NCBI GenBank assembly: GCA_000818945.1
Contig: KN805432.1
Coordinates: 92,901-156,900, forward strand
Direction of reading: 5' to 3'
From: Schizochytrium sp. CCTCC M209059
Lineage: Eukaryota; Sar; Bigyra; Thraustochytrida; Thraustochytriidae
Length of the DNA stretch: 64,000 nucleotides
The notes beneath the pieces were generated by a model. That model ran no database searches. It was not told the DNA's origin and saw only the letters and a program-made list of their open reading frames with translations. A program made the translations under genes and the position numbers. Of the stretch, positions 47,401-55,978 are shown piece after piece; position 1 is the stretch's first letter; every line of letters begins with the position of its first letter.

Positions 47401-50400
47401 CGTCGCGAACGGCGATCGCCATCATCCTCGTCATCTTCGTCATCTTCATTCTTGGCCTGCAGACCAACGACCTTGGTCCAAAACTCGGGGTCATTGATGT
47501 CGAGATTGGTATCATTGTCCGAAGCCACAAAGGTGGCCTTGGAAAGCTGGTTGTCCTCCTTGGAAGTCGCCATCAGCTTGGCCCGACTGCTCAAGATCTC
47601 ATCAATATTAGCATTCATGAACTGCTGCGTGGCCGCGTCATCGTCCCCATCTGCGGTGAGCGCGTACGCGCCAAATTTGAGCAGGCGCTCGGTCTCGAGG
47701 TCCTGTTCGCGTTTTGACTTCGCCTTGGCACGAGCGCTCTTTCCGGACTTGTCCGTACCATCCTCCTTTGTAATGCCACTCATGACGGCGTGATCAAGGC
47801 CTAACTTCATGGAGGCGCGCTCAAACATGGTGTACTCGTACGTCTTACGCGTGATGAGGCGGTACACCTTGACGCGTTTGGTTTGACCAATGCGGTGGCA
47901 GCGTGCCAGCGCCTGAACGTCGTTTTGCGGGTTCCAATCGCCATCGTACATGATGACAGTGTCCGCAGCCGTCAGGTTGATGCCCTGGCCACACCCACGC
48001 GTACTGAGCAAGAACGCAAAGGCTTGCGAGTTTTTGCTCGAGAAACGGTCAATGGCAAATTGACGGTCCACACCGCGCACGCTGCCGTCAATCCGCTCGT
48101 ACGCGTAGCTGCGGTGCAAGAGGTAATCCTCGAGGATATCAAGCATGCGTGTCATCTGACTAAAAATGAGGACGCGGTGCCCCTCTGCCTTGAGCTTGGG
48201 CAAGAGCTTGTCGAGAAGAATGAGTTTGCCACTGGCGTTGATGAGCTTGTCAAAGACATGACTGCTACGCTCCTCACTCGTCGCAGTGCGCGGCGGGGGG
48301 TCATCCTTGAGCACCTTGGACTCTACGCCATCGATCAAGTACGGATGACAGCAGCACTTGCGCAGTTCCATGGCAACGTTGTTGAGCGAAACGCGCGCAC
48401 CCTTGACCACGCCGGCCAGCAGGTACTCGGTGTTCTTCTCGTAAATGGCACGGTAAAAGCGTTTTTGCATCGTCGTCAGCTCGACTTCGATCATTGTGTC
48501 CTCGCGCTCGGGGAGCGGCTCCACCTCTGACTTGATGCGGCGCAACATGTACGGTCGAAGACGGGCGTGAAAACGATCCATTTCCTCGGCAGTCTGCATG
48601 TTTCCGAATTTTTCCTTAAAGGCGTCCAGAGACGCAAAGTCCTCGGGCGCAATAAAGTTGAGCAGCGTCCACAGCTCGGGAAGGCTATTCTGAATGGGCG
48701 TGCCGGTAAGCAGCAAAGACGCACGGTACTTGAAGCTCTCGCGCAGACAGACGGTCAACTTCGAGTCCCGATTCTTTAATCGATGGGCCTCGTCGACAAT
48801 CAGCAGGTCCCACTTAAACCGACGCAACATTGAGGCGTCCGAGAGAACGGTCTCGTAGTTGGTCACGAGCGCGTCAAACTTTGGGAGGCCGCCAGGGCCC
48901 TTCATGATCGACCGGCCGTCATCCCAGAAAAATTCTTTGCTACGAATGAGTTCGCGGCCCTCCGCACTTCCGTGGTAGGTGAGGCAGTTGAAGTCTGTCC
49001 ATGCCTCGAACTCGCGTTGCCAGTGCGGCAGCGTCGCCAAGGGGGCCACCACCAGAAAGGGCCCGTTGCGATTAAATTGGTGCCTCAGCCGATGCGTAAA
49101 GGTGACGGTCTGGCACGTCTTTCCGAGTCCCATCTCGTCGGCAAGAATAGAGTTGCGCTCGCTTGAAAAGTTGACTGCGAGCCAGGTTACGGCCTCGACC
49201 TGGTACGAGCGCAGCTTGCGGCCATTCTTGAAGATGCGCGCCGAAGAATAGTCAAGCTCCTGTGAGCCAACCTTGTTACGATTCCGACGGTACGCGACGC
49301 TATTGCGGAGATCGTGCAGTTTGAGTTTGGTGTCAATGTCAGGGTGATCCTTGATGTCGCTCCATAGTTCCCAGGTCGCATCTTCATAGCCCTGGCTCTT
49401 CCATTTCACCAGGTACTCCCAAGAGACAGCCTCCTTTTGTTTTTTCACGGAAGATTCGCTGCCTTTTTGTTTCTTTGCAGAAGAAGGAGCGCCATTCTCG
49501 CCCGAGCCCTTTTTCGAATCGGTTTTCTTGTTTTGGCCCTTTTTCGTCGTGCCTTCGTCAGCGTTGCCTTGTTTGTCCTGCGTTGCGCTCTTGCCTTCGT
49601 TGCCGTTTTCACCCTCGTCTTCATCGTCCTCGACAAAAGTGTTGTAGTCAACCAGCCTGTCGACCTGCTGAAGGTCGCTGAGTTCCTCGGCGTCCATCAT
49701 GGCAAAACTGTTTTCAAGCTTGCGCAGGTGACGATCCACCATTGCGTTATCCCCAAAAAACGCGCGTAGACCCTTGGCGGTCTCCCATGAAACGTGGATG
49801 AAGGCGTTATTGAGCCATTTGACAAGGTACCGGGTTTCTTGTTTGCGAAGCTTCTTCTTGGACAGTTTGGGCAGCCGTCGCATACGCTTGGCAATCCCTC
49901 CTAGACTGCTCCGACCATCATTGTCATCATCGTCTGCCTTGGATGCAATGTCCCCGGAGCTCAGTTCAAAGGCGAGCATTTCTCGTCGCCGGCCGTTGAG
50001 TACGCGTGAAGTCGTTTGTCCCTTGCAAAAAGCGATCCATTCCCCTTTCGTTTTGCGATGATGCGCAAGAAGCTTTTCGACTTTCAGTTCCACAACACCA
50101 TCCTCGTCGTGGCCATCTACGTCGCCGTCTTCCATTTCGTCGAGGTCATCATCCCCAAGGTCGTCGAGGTCGTCGTCCTCGTCGTCATCCTCGTCGTCGT
50201 CGTCGTCGTCATCATCATCATCCTCTTCATCTTCTGCACCGTCGATGATGTCATTGACGACGTCTTCGTCTTCGTCTTCGTCCTCGTCGGCAATGTCCTC
50301 GTCCTCGTCGACATCGACATCTTCATCGTCGTCGTCGACTTCCATCTTTTCGCTAGCACGTGCCTTGGCGCCTCGGGGTCGTCCGCCGCGGCCAGTGCCA

Positions 50401-50969
50401 GGCTTGGGGCCGGGCTTTGCTCGTGGCTTTCTTGCGGCAGCACCGGAGACAGCAGTAGCGGTCTTTGCTTGCTTTGCGTCGCCGACCTTTTTGGAGATCC
50501 CGACATCGCCTGTGGACCCGCGACGCCTTTTGGGACGAGAGGACGGCTCGTTCATTGCAGTTCCTGTAGAGGCCGCACGCTTCTTGGGTCTACGTTGCTG
50601 CGACTTTGCGTCCTGCTTGGCTGCCGTCTTTTTCTTGATGCTTGCATTCTTTTTGGCCTCGGATCCAGACGTGTCAGCATCCTCGTCGCCACTTTCGCCG
50701 TCGACGTCAAGCGACGGTTCCTTATAATTTTTTGTCGCGCGGTCTCGCGTGCTGCGGCGTCGCGTAGAACTCTTATCCTTGTCCTCAGAGCCGCTCGCCG
50801 GCGACGCAGGCTCCGCCACCGCCGCTGCGCCCCGTCGCGGTGTCCGCCTCGTCGCGCTCGTTGCGGGCGTCGTGGGCTTGGCGGTGCTGCTGCTCGCCGC
50901 CGCACCTGTGCTGGAGCTGCTCGCGCCGCCGCTGCTGGCGGTTCTCCGCGGCCGTCCAGGGCCCGCCAT
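44436..50969 (-). CDS. CHD-family chromatin remodelling ATPase
   Basis: Slides nucleosomes in the nucleus. 2177 residues from ATG 50969 (frame upstream opens at TTG). N-terminal 230 residues are Ala/Ser/Lys/Arg-rich, followed by long Asp/Glu runs (from 50140-50340). Two chromodomains follow: one around RYLVKWLNNAFIHVSWE, the other SWEYLVKWKSQGYEDATWELW. The SNF2 core has DEMGLGKT (Lys617), VDEAH (726-729) and HRIGQTK. The C-terminal half carries Myb/SANT-like parts (FQLLLSAIQKFGYGRWDRLF; DLTLIKGLYDHGWDP; DLAMLKGASRHGIGNF), the last two like the repeated segments of CHD6-9 proteins. I assign it to CHD, closest to subfamily III by these segments; subfamily is tentative. Confidence 0.92.
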   Translation of the reverse strand: MAGPGRPRRTASSGGASSSSTGAAASSSTAKPTTPATSATRRTPRRGAAAVAEPASPASGSEDKDKSSTRRRSTRDRATKNYKEPSLDVDGESGDEDADTSGSEAKKNASIKKKTAAKQDAKSQQRRPKKRAASTGTAMNEPSSRPKRRRGSTGDVGISKKVGDAKQAKTATAVSGAAARKPRAKPGPKPGTGRGGRPRGAKARASEKMEVDDDDEDVDVDEDEDIADEDEDEDEDVVNDIIDGAEDEEDDDDDDDDDDEDDDEDDDLDDLGDDDLDEMEDGDVDGHDEDGVVELKVEKLLAHHRKTKGEWIAFCKGQTTSRVLNGRRREMLAFELSSGDIASKADDDDNDGRSSLGGIAKRMRRLPKLSKKKLRKQETRYLVKWLNNAFIHVSWETAKGLRAFFGDNAMVDRHLRKLENSFAMMDAEELSDLQQVDRLVDYNTFVEDDEDEGENGNEGKSATQDKQGNADEGTTKKGQNKKTDSKKGSGENGAPSSAKKQKGSESSVKKQKEAVSWEYLVKWKSQGYEDATWELWSDIKDHPDIDTKLKLHDLRNSVAYRRNRNKVGSQELDYSSARIFKNGRKLRSYQVEAVTWLAVNFSSERNSILADEMGLGKTCQTVTFTHRLRHQFNRNGPFLVVAPLATLPHWQREFEAWTDFNCLTYHGSAEGRELIRSKEFFWDDGRSIMKGPGGLPKFDALVTNYETVLSDASMLRRFKWDLLIVDEAHRLKNRDSKLTVCLRESFKYRASLLLTGTPIQNSLPELWTLLNFIAPEDFASLDAFKEKFGNMQTAEEMDRFHARLRPYMLRRIKSEVEPLPEREDTMIEVELTTMQKRFYRAIYEKNTEYLLAGVVKGARVSLNNVAMELRKCCCHPYLIDGVESKVLKDDPPPRTATSEERSSHVFDKLINASGKLILLDKLLPKLKAEGHRVLIFSQMTRMLDILEDYLLHRSYAYERIDGSVRGVDRQFAIDRFSSKNSQAFAFLLSTRGCGQGINLTAADTVIMYDGDWNPQNDVQALARCHRIGQTKRVKVYRLITRKTYEYTMFERASMKLGLDHAVMSGITKEDGTDKSGKSARAKAKSKREQDLETERLLKFGAYALTADGDDDAATQQFMNANIDEILSSRAKLMATSKEDNQLSKATFVASDNDTNLDINDPEFWTKVVGLQAKNEDDEDDEDDGDRRSRRRGKNKVNYAGNGFAAVGFDDDDDDDDVDDDDDEEEDVEEPRKDEDENGRKLWQRKHFQLLLSAIQKFGYGRWDRLFADVNGRFPDRFTRSDVETAARGFLIFCIFKREESKKKKSNDDPSVASPAGDDSDDSDDDDDDDESETQEVSDTGRLSDFQLVNMTHAQLVEGIRSRTSHIEFNDTHRRLIEELTQGADWIVPDVLVTRRRILPSSMNELPKATAVKKEEERKTKKEEEEEEEKKEGESFSSIKAEGEDLGQKDGGTIKSEDAADALQSADAKGAAASDTKKEGEGKKEEDEKEGGVEDVEPFKLEDSDSDDSDLEGEAREEHRQMRRGYAYNERVATRTMDAAAKYLRLFEKHASMQSILEKYTDGDRLLVEEFPQIPGIPPVVWWAPQDDLTLIKGLYDHGWDPRRSNATFSAIRKDSSLRFSKNPPMKDDDDADDDDEGGPEKNKNATARTESKGDPSSPAKNGNGKVEETKATEANAEVDAKAKSEPKTVASKDGDAEMKDAADEATDAPAGKSDADGDAAMGEASDKSTGDDEASRTPQRPVDTDSVWPRNHKLGLRAKRVVDWFSAQTRKTRRAEETQKRREARKEAKRLAKAKPKSKGPTVSPNWMRTELKALFKTLIRWGVPSEKPLDPKWRMSYAQLMQHAGLKRKTQAMVESQVKLLVQDAVQLRLRPDMNIERSKAIMGSTGSARKMMERIKVLRDLRGIVLTANDETLLRIISRFEKQLRSKKRTRMPEWWKSEHDLAMLKGASRHGIGNFMATDAIRSDPEFPFHKICNVTTGAAQSQAREKALLAKKEKNTSKADQGADKANENGNDEDDDDEDEDNVNEEDDEDDDAKPVSSVGANGEKANGVEVIAKGGNDKTIADDGKANVGGEGDGNDSNEEGKHAFPSVVMFLNRLRTIVELVARSQRSSMLNHTFTSQSRTTRTPVQRKLSDFMNGSAQAKCETVDLTETKAHDAATSSLTSSSSSPSPKLG

Positions 50970-51579
50970 CTTCGCCCGGGCTCCGTGAAGCCCGCGCCCC
51001 CGCGCCTCGCTCGCCCTCGCCGGGGCTTCCCTCGACCGCGCTCGCGCAAGCGCGGCGCCTCGCCGCCGCGGTGCGCCGCGCGTTAGTTGGTTATCCTCGC
51101 CTCCTCTGTTTTCAAACCCGGCCTGCGCGCGAGGGGAGGAATCCGCGCCGGTCTCGGGCTTCGGGTCTGTCTCCAATGTGTGTCTGTCTGCCTGGCAGCC
51201 CGAGGCGAGGCGAGGGCGCGGTCGCCACCTTAATGTAGCCCCGGAATCCGGGCGGCTGAAGGGGTAACCACCACCGTGTTAAGGCGGATTGGGCATGGTT
51301 GGGCACCCGATTGGGGAACTCGATTGGGGAACTTGATTGGGGAACCTGATTGCACGAAGGCCGCAGCCGAAGTCGACCTGCTCGAGGTGCCGTCGTGGTG
51401 GTAGAAGAAGATCATCTATCTGTCTATCGTGAGCGACAGCGGGCAGTTGCAGCAGAGGGGCGACGGGGAGGAGGGGGAGGAGGAGAAGGAGGAGAGGGAA
51501 AAGGTGGAGAGCTGGAGGGGATAAAGGTCACGAGCGGAGGCCTCCGCGCCGGGACGAAGGGGAGGCTGCGAAGAACCAG
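50970..51579. other. Divergent spacer between CHD and USP genes
   Basis: 610 bases that must carry both promoters. The part near 51000-51120 is very GC-rich; four closely related GATTGGGGAAC-type units occur at about 51310-51350. A purine-rich stretch (51450-51520) lies just before the USP start. No gene supported. Confidence 0.55.
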
Positions 51580-53094
51580 ATGCCTGAGGTGCGGCACGAA
51601 GACCTCGAGGCCAGGGACGCGGACAAGGACGATGACACACAACAAGGAGGCCATATTGCAAAAGAGAATGACGGCCGCCGAGATCATAGCGATTCAATTG
51701 TGACGATGGACCCTAGCGAAAACGAGAGCGAGAGCGAGAGCGAGAGCGAAGAATATGCATGCGATAAAGCCTCGGAGGTAAGGCCTACTCGCGCGGTAGC
51801 AAAGGCTCTTGTGGAACTCGCAGGCCTTGCCACCCCAGAGCTTTTCGAGCTGCACGAGTCCAACCGGAAAGTCTTGGCACAAGGTCACGATGGGAGTATA
51901 GACATTTTCCCGCGACCTGACGCGGATGCGCGCAGCAGGTTCTTCGTGCCTGGACTACACAATCTTGGCAATTCCTGCTTTATCAATGCCTTATTGCAAG
52001 CCATGGCCTCGTGCGCACCTGTAGTGAAATATGTGGATGCTGTTTCTCAAGCAAATGCGCTTGCCAAAGATGACGCACCCACGGCTCGCGCAGCCCTCGT
52101 GGCTCGCCTTGCTGTCGTTCTGCGCGAGCTTTCCCCTCGGCGAAGTCCCGTCGCGGGCCCTGGTACACTGAATATTCGCGACTTGCGACATCGACTGCTC
52201 CTTCTTTCGCCAGCATTCCGATACAGTGAGCAACAGCAGGACGCCGACGAGCTGTTGCATCTTGTGCTCGATGCAGTAGACACAGAGCGCCTCATATCTC
52301 GAAAAAGGATGCATCGTCAGCTGATGGGCCTTTGCTCTGTTGTAAAGGCGGATGGTATGGACGCAACAACTCGCCAACTGCAGGCGGGGAACCCTTTGCA
52401 CGGCTCTATCATGAGCCAGATGATGTGCGCAACGTGCGGATCGATCTCCCCTCTTCGGGCCTCGACGATGCACGTGGTCCCTCTCCCGCTTATTGAGCCC
52501 TCATCGGGTGTGACTCTTCGCTCGCTCGACGCGGCCTTGCGCGCTTTTGTGGCGCAGGAGACTGTTGAGGGCGTCGAGTGTTTCGGTCTCTGCAACAAGC
52601 AACGCCGAAACATGTTTCGACGTTCGTCACTTGGTCGCATGCCGCCAATTCTATGTCTCCACCTGGGAAGACGCCACTACAGTCCGGCCATGGGGCGCAT
52701 CGTGAAGCTTGCGCATCATGTTAGCTTTCCGGAGACGTGCGTGTTTTCTCACTTTGCTTTTCACCAGAATGAGCTGCAGCGTGGTCTTATGTCCAATTTT
52801 GCAGCACTCGGGTCGGATCTGGGCGTGCCTTCCCGAGCACGCGTGACTTCACCAGACTGGTTTGTGCATGGCCCTTCGCACGTCTACGAGCTCTCGGCTG
52901 TTATTGTGCATCATGGAAGTGCTCATGGCGGTCACTTTACTGCCTTTCGCCGCCTCGCAGGTTCGGTCTGGGTGCATGTTTCGGACGCGCGGGTGGTCCG
53001 CGTGTCGCTAGCCTCTGTGCTTCAGACACAGGCGTACATGTTATTTTATTCTCGTCGCGAGGTCTCCGTCGCAGAACATGTCAACTGTATGTAA
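51580..53094 (+). CDS. Ubiquitin-specific protease (C19 family)
   Basis: Cysteine deubiquitinase. The Cys box reads GLHNLGNSCFINALLQA with Cys133; the His box VIVHHGSAHGGHFTAF has His452; and Asp469 (VSDARVV) follows, then YMLFYSRR, the normal end of the catalytic domain. A CATC ... CFGLC pair could form the finger Zn site. 504 residues, compact, with a short acidic N-terminal region containing a Glu-Ser dipeptide run (ESESESESE). ATG 51580 is used; ATG 51706 just before the ES run is an alternative. Substrate unknown. The USP30-like compact shape is a resemblance only. Confidence 0.9.
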   Translation: MPEVRHEDLEARDADKDDDTQQGGHIAKENDGRRDHSDSIVTMDPSENESESESESEEYACDKASEVRPTRAVAKALVELAGLATPELFELHESNRKVLAQGHDGSIDIFPRPDADARSRFFVPGLHNLGNSCFINALLQAMASCAPVVKYVDAVSQANALAKDDAPTARAALVARLAVVLRELSPRRSPVAGPGTLNIRDLRHRLLLLSPAFRYSEQQQDADELLHLVLDAVDTERLISRKRMHRQLMGLCSVVKADGMDATTRQLQAGNPLHGSIMSQMMCATCGSISPLRASTMHVVPLPLIEPSSGVTLRSLDAALRAFVAQETVEGVECFGLCNKQRRNMFRRSSLGRMPPILCLHLGRRHYSPAMGRIVKLAHHVSFPETCVFSHFAFHQNELQRGLMSNFAALGSDLGVPSRARVTSPDWFVHGPSHVYELSAVIVHHGSAHGGHFTAFRRLAGSVWVHVSDARVVRVSLASVLQTQAYMLFYSRREVSVAEHVNCM

Positions 53095-53478
53095 GAGAAG
53101 TAGATAGAAGTAAAGAGTCGGTAAACTCTTTTGCTCTCTCCTTGCTCTTTTTCACAATGGAGATTGACGAGTACGGTAGGAAGGAATGTTGGGCTGGGAG
53201 TAACTGAAATGACACGAAAGCATCCTTGGATCTTTATGCTGCTAAAAAAATGTCCAACGAAAAGGAAACAATGAGAGAGAGAAAAGAGTCGTGCGATGCC
53301 GCGCTCGATTCGTTCGTGACGGGAAAAGGAAGATGGACGGGGCGAGAGAAATTTCCTTTCCATCTCCTCGTTGTGCACACGCTTCGTCTCGCTGCAAAAG
53401 CTCAGCAAACTTCGTGAAATCCTTTCCTTTTTATTGCATCAAGATGATGACTTTTGAAAGCGAAAATTATCAAAAGCT
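53095..53478. other. Convergent 3' spacer
   Basis: 384 bases between the stops of the USP and radial-spoke genes; it should hold both 3' UTRs. I see nothing else in it. Confidence 0.6.
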
Positions 53479-54810
53479 CTAAGCGTCTTCCTCCTCGTTG
53501 TTGTCCTGACCCAATGTAGGGTCCTCGATCACATCTTCCTGCTCCTTGAATTGGGCGCCACCATACTCCTTTTGCAGCGCCGGAGGCATCGGCGGCGTGT
53601 AAAGCGTGTCGGCCCTTGCAAATCCATAACCAACGTAGACATTGGACCAGGCACCGGAGGCTGCCGAGGCGATAGCGAATGCGCCGGGCCAAGCCTCGGA
53701 GCGCAGAACAGCATGTGCGTGCTTCAGGTCAGGCAGCGTGCGAGGGTAAGCACGTGCTGTCCACTTTTCCGCTGGAGCATCACGAACCCATTGGAGCTCC
53801 CATCCCTCGGGCTGCGACACGGTGTTACCTTCAGCGTCCTCGGTCTCGACCGGACGAACGCGACCAAGACTACTGAAAGCGGGTCCGTACGCCTCCCAAG
53901 CACTGGCATCCAAAAGATCTGCGACCGCCGGCATGGCAAATTCTTCGGCAACATCTACGGCGTCACCGTCCTCACTCACAGCAAAGTAGCCCTTGGGCGC
54001 GATAGCGCACTCCTCGTTGATGAGTGCAATAATCGCGCGCACGTAGGCCCGCTCGGTACCAGGAAAGGCCGGATACCCGAGCACGCTGGAGTCAAGGTTA
54101 CCAGTGAGAAAACGCTTGATCTGGCGCGCGCAAAGCACCGCCTCCGGTCGCAAGCTGCCAAGACGGGTCCAGGGGCCGCCAGGGTACGAGCACACCCAAT
54201 ATGTGTGCTTGTTGGCCTCCGGTTCGGCGGGCTCGACGCCCTCCTCGTCTTCGTCACCTTCCTCGGCAGCACCACCTGTGCCCTCGGCAACAAAGTAGTC
54301 TCCTTCGCGACCGAGAAGCTTGCCCCAGAGCCGAAGAGTCTGGATCGAGTCGTCAGCGCCAGCGAGTCTTGCGAGCGACATTTGCAATTTGAAGGAGTCC
54401 TGCGGAGCCATGTGCACACCAGCGGCACGCCAGGCAGCAAATTCCTTATCCATGTCAATAAGAACATCGGCACGGGGCGCAGGAAGGGGCTCCTCTGGTT
54501 CGGGGGCCTCCTTGGCTTCGTCACCCTCATCATCCTCGACGGCTTCTGGCGCCTCTGGGTCACGGTACAGCTTCGACAGCTGCTTGCTGTGCGCCATGAT
54601 GAGCTCGCGCTGCGCCTGCGTCGCTTCATTAGCAACTCCGCCCGAAAGCTTGCCGGCCTTGACGCTTGCAGAGAGTTGCTCGAAGACCTGGAGCGCGTTG
54701 TCCGGACGCTCGGAAATCACTTTGAGAAGAACGTCGGCAACGTGATCAAAGAGGTTCGAGCCATCCTGGTCCTTGAGCAGGAACGCCTTGGCGTCTTCAA
54801 AGTCCGTCAT
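53479..54810 (-). CDS. Radial spoke head protein (RSP4/RSP6, RSPH4A type)
   Basis: Structural component of the radial spoke head in motile flagella. The 443 residues carry DSIQTLRLWGKLLGREGDYFVAEG, the family signature, then HTYWVCSYPGGPWTRLGSLRPEAV, FLTGNLDSSVLGYPAFPGTE, and the C-terminal WSNVYVGYGF. An acidic disordered loop (GGAAEEGDEDEEGVEPAEPE) interrupts the centre and the C terminus is acidic (NNEEEDA). ATG at 54810. It is divergently paired with an AK7-type flagellar adenylate kinase, 1.17 kb away. This gene shows that the organism makes a motile flagellum with spokes. Confidence 0.93.
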   Translation of the reverse strand: MTDFEDAKAFLLKDQDGSNLFDHVADVLLKVISERPDNALQVFEQLSASVKAGKLSGGVANEATQAQRELIMAHSKQLSKLYRDPEAPEAVEDDEGDEAKEAPEPEEPLPAPRADVLIDMDKEFAAWRAAGVHMAPQDSFKLQMSLARLAGADDSIQTLRLWGKLLGREGDYFVAEGTGGAAEEGDEDEEGVEPAEPEANKHTYWVCSYPGGPWTRLGSLRPEAVLCARQIKRFLTGNLDSSVLGYPAFPGTERAYVRAIIALINEECAIAPKGYFAVSEDGDAVDVAEEFAMPAVADLLDASAWEAYGPAFSSLGRVRPVETEDAEGNTVSQPEGWELQWVRDAPAEKWTARAYPRTLPDLKHAHAVLRSEAWPGAFAIASAASGAWSNVYVGYGFARADTLYTPPMPPALQKEYGGAQFKEQEDVIEDPTLGQDNNEEEDA

Positions 54811-55978
54811 GTTTCTTTTCCCTCACCTCTTGCCTTTGCGCGTGCGTGACCACCCTTGCGTTCTCGCCCTCACGCGGACCGTCACCTACGCAACAACGTC
54901 GTCGCCGTCCTCTTCCTCTTCTTCTTCTACCCAGCGGACGCGTGGCGCGCGTGCTAGCTCGCTTGCTCGTCTGTCTGTTTCTGCTGCGCTATTTGGCAGG
55001 CAGGCAGCAATGGCAGAAGAGCTGCTAGACAGACCTTGCAAGAAAAAAAAAGAAGCAGCAACAAGAATGCTGCTACGTGGTTGTAGGAAGCAAAGGCTGC
55101 TACGTAAAAATTAAGAGTGACGTGCCCCCTGTGCCTTTTTTGCCTCGATCTGCCTCTTGGACTTTGAAAAAGAAACGCTGGCTCTACTCTACTTTGCCCT
55201 CTGCTAAAGCTGGAATAGCGACAACGATGATTCTCTTGGCTGGCTGGCCTACGTCAGAATGCTTCTTCCGCACGACCGTCTCTGTATCGTTCTTGCCACT
55301 GCGCTCCCCAGAGATTGAATGAAGCACGGGCAACGCGAAGGGGTCTAACGGTCCGCCGAATGGACCGCTTTATGAATGCACACTCTTTCAGGCCCCGCAC
55401 GCTGGACTCTCCCAACGGATAGTTCAAAATGGGTTGCGCTCCCCGGGGACTCTTTTCTCCCCAAGGAGGTGTGCACTGGAACGGTACGCGGGAGCGCGCG
55501 GGCGGCGAGCGCGGCGCGGCGCGGCGCGCGGATTGAAAGGGGCACAAGTAGCGATTGTTTCTCCTTTTTTTTCTCCTTGCCAAGCAATGGATAACGCGGA
55601 CTTTCTTTGTATAAGTGATTAGGTTGAAGAAGAGAAGAACTGGTTTGGGAACGAAAGCAAAGGCCGCAGAGTGCGTGGTACAAGTCAGGGCGTGGGTAGA
55701 AACTACTCTGAAGAGCCAAAACTAAAGGAGTCAAGGTGCTGGCAGACCGCATTGCGCCAGACGCGCCCGAGCGCGTCCGCCTGCTGGCACGCACGCGCTT
55801 TCGTGCGCGATACCTCGCGTATCGTCGCAGACTGCTTGCTTGCTTGCTTGCTTTGCTTGCTTGCTTTGCTTGCTTGCTCACTTTGCTCGTTAACAGATTG
55901 AAACGCGGTGGCAGCGAAAGTCTGTGGAGATCAGCCTGAGTGCACGAACGCGTGCTCGCTTTTTCATACAAAGAAAAA
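54811..55978. promoter_or_regulatory. Divergent spacer between two flagellar genes
   Basis: 1.17 kb upstream of both RSPH4/6-type and AK7-type genes. Holds a TTC/TCC-rich run (54905-54930) and a GCTT/GCTTT array (55834-55879). It may contain shared flagellar-gene control sites; an RFX-type X-box could not be assigned by eye. Confidence 0.45.
55834..55879. repeat. GCTT/GCTTT microsatellite
   Basis: GCTT units with periodic extra T (GCTTT), about 100 bases upstream of the AK7-type ATG. Confidence 0.9.
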
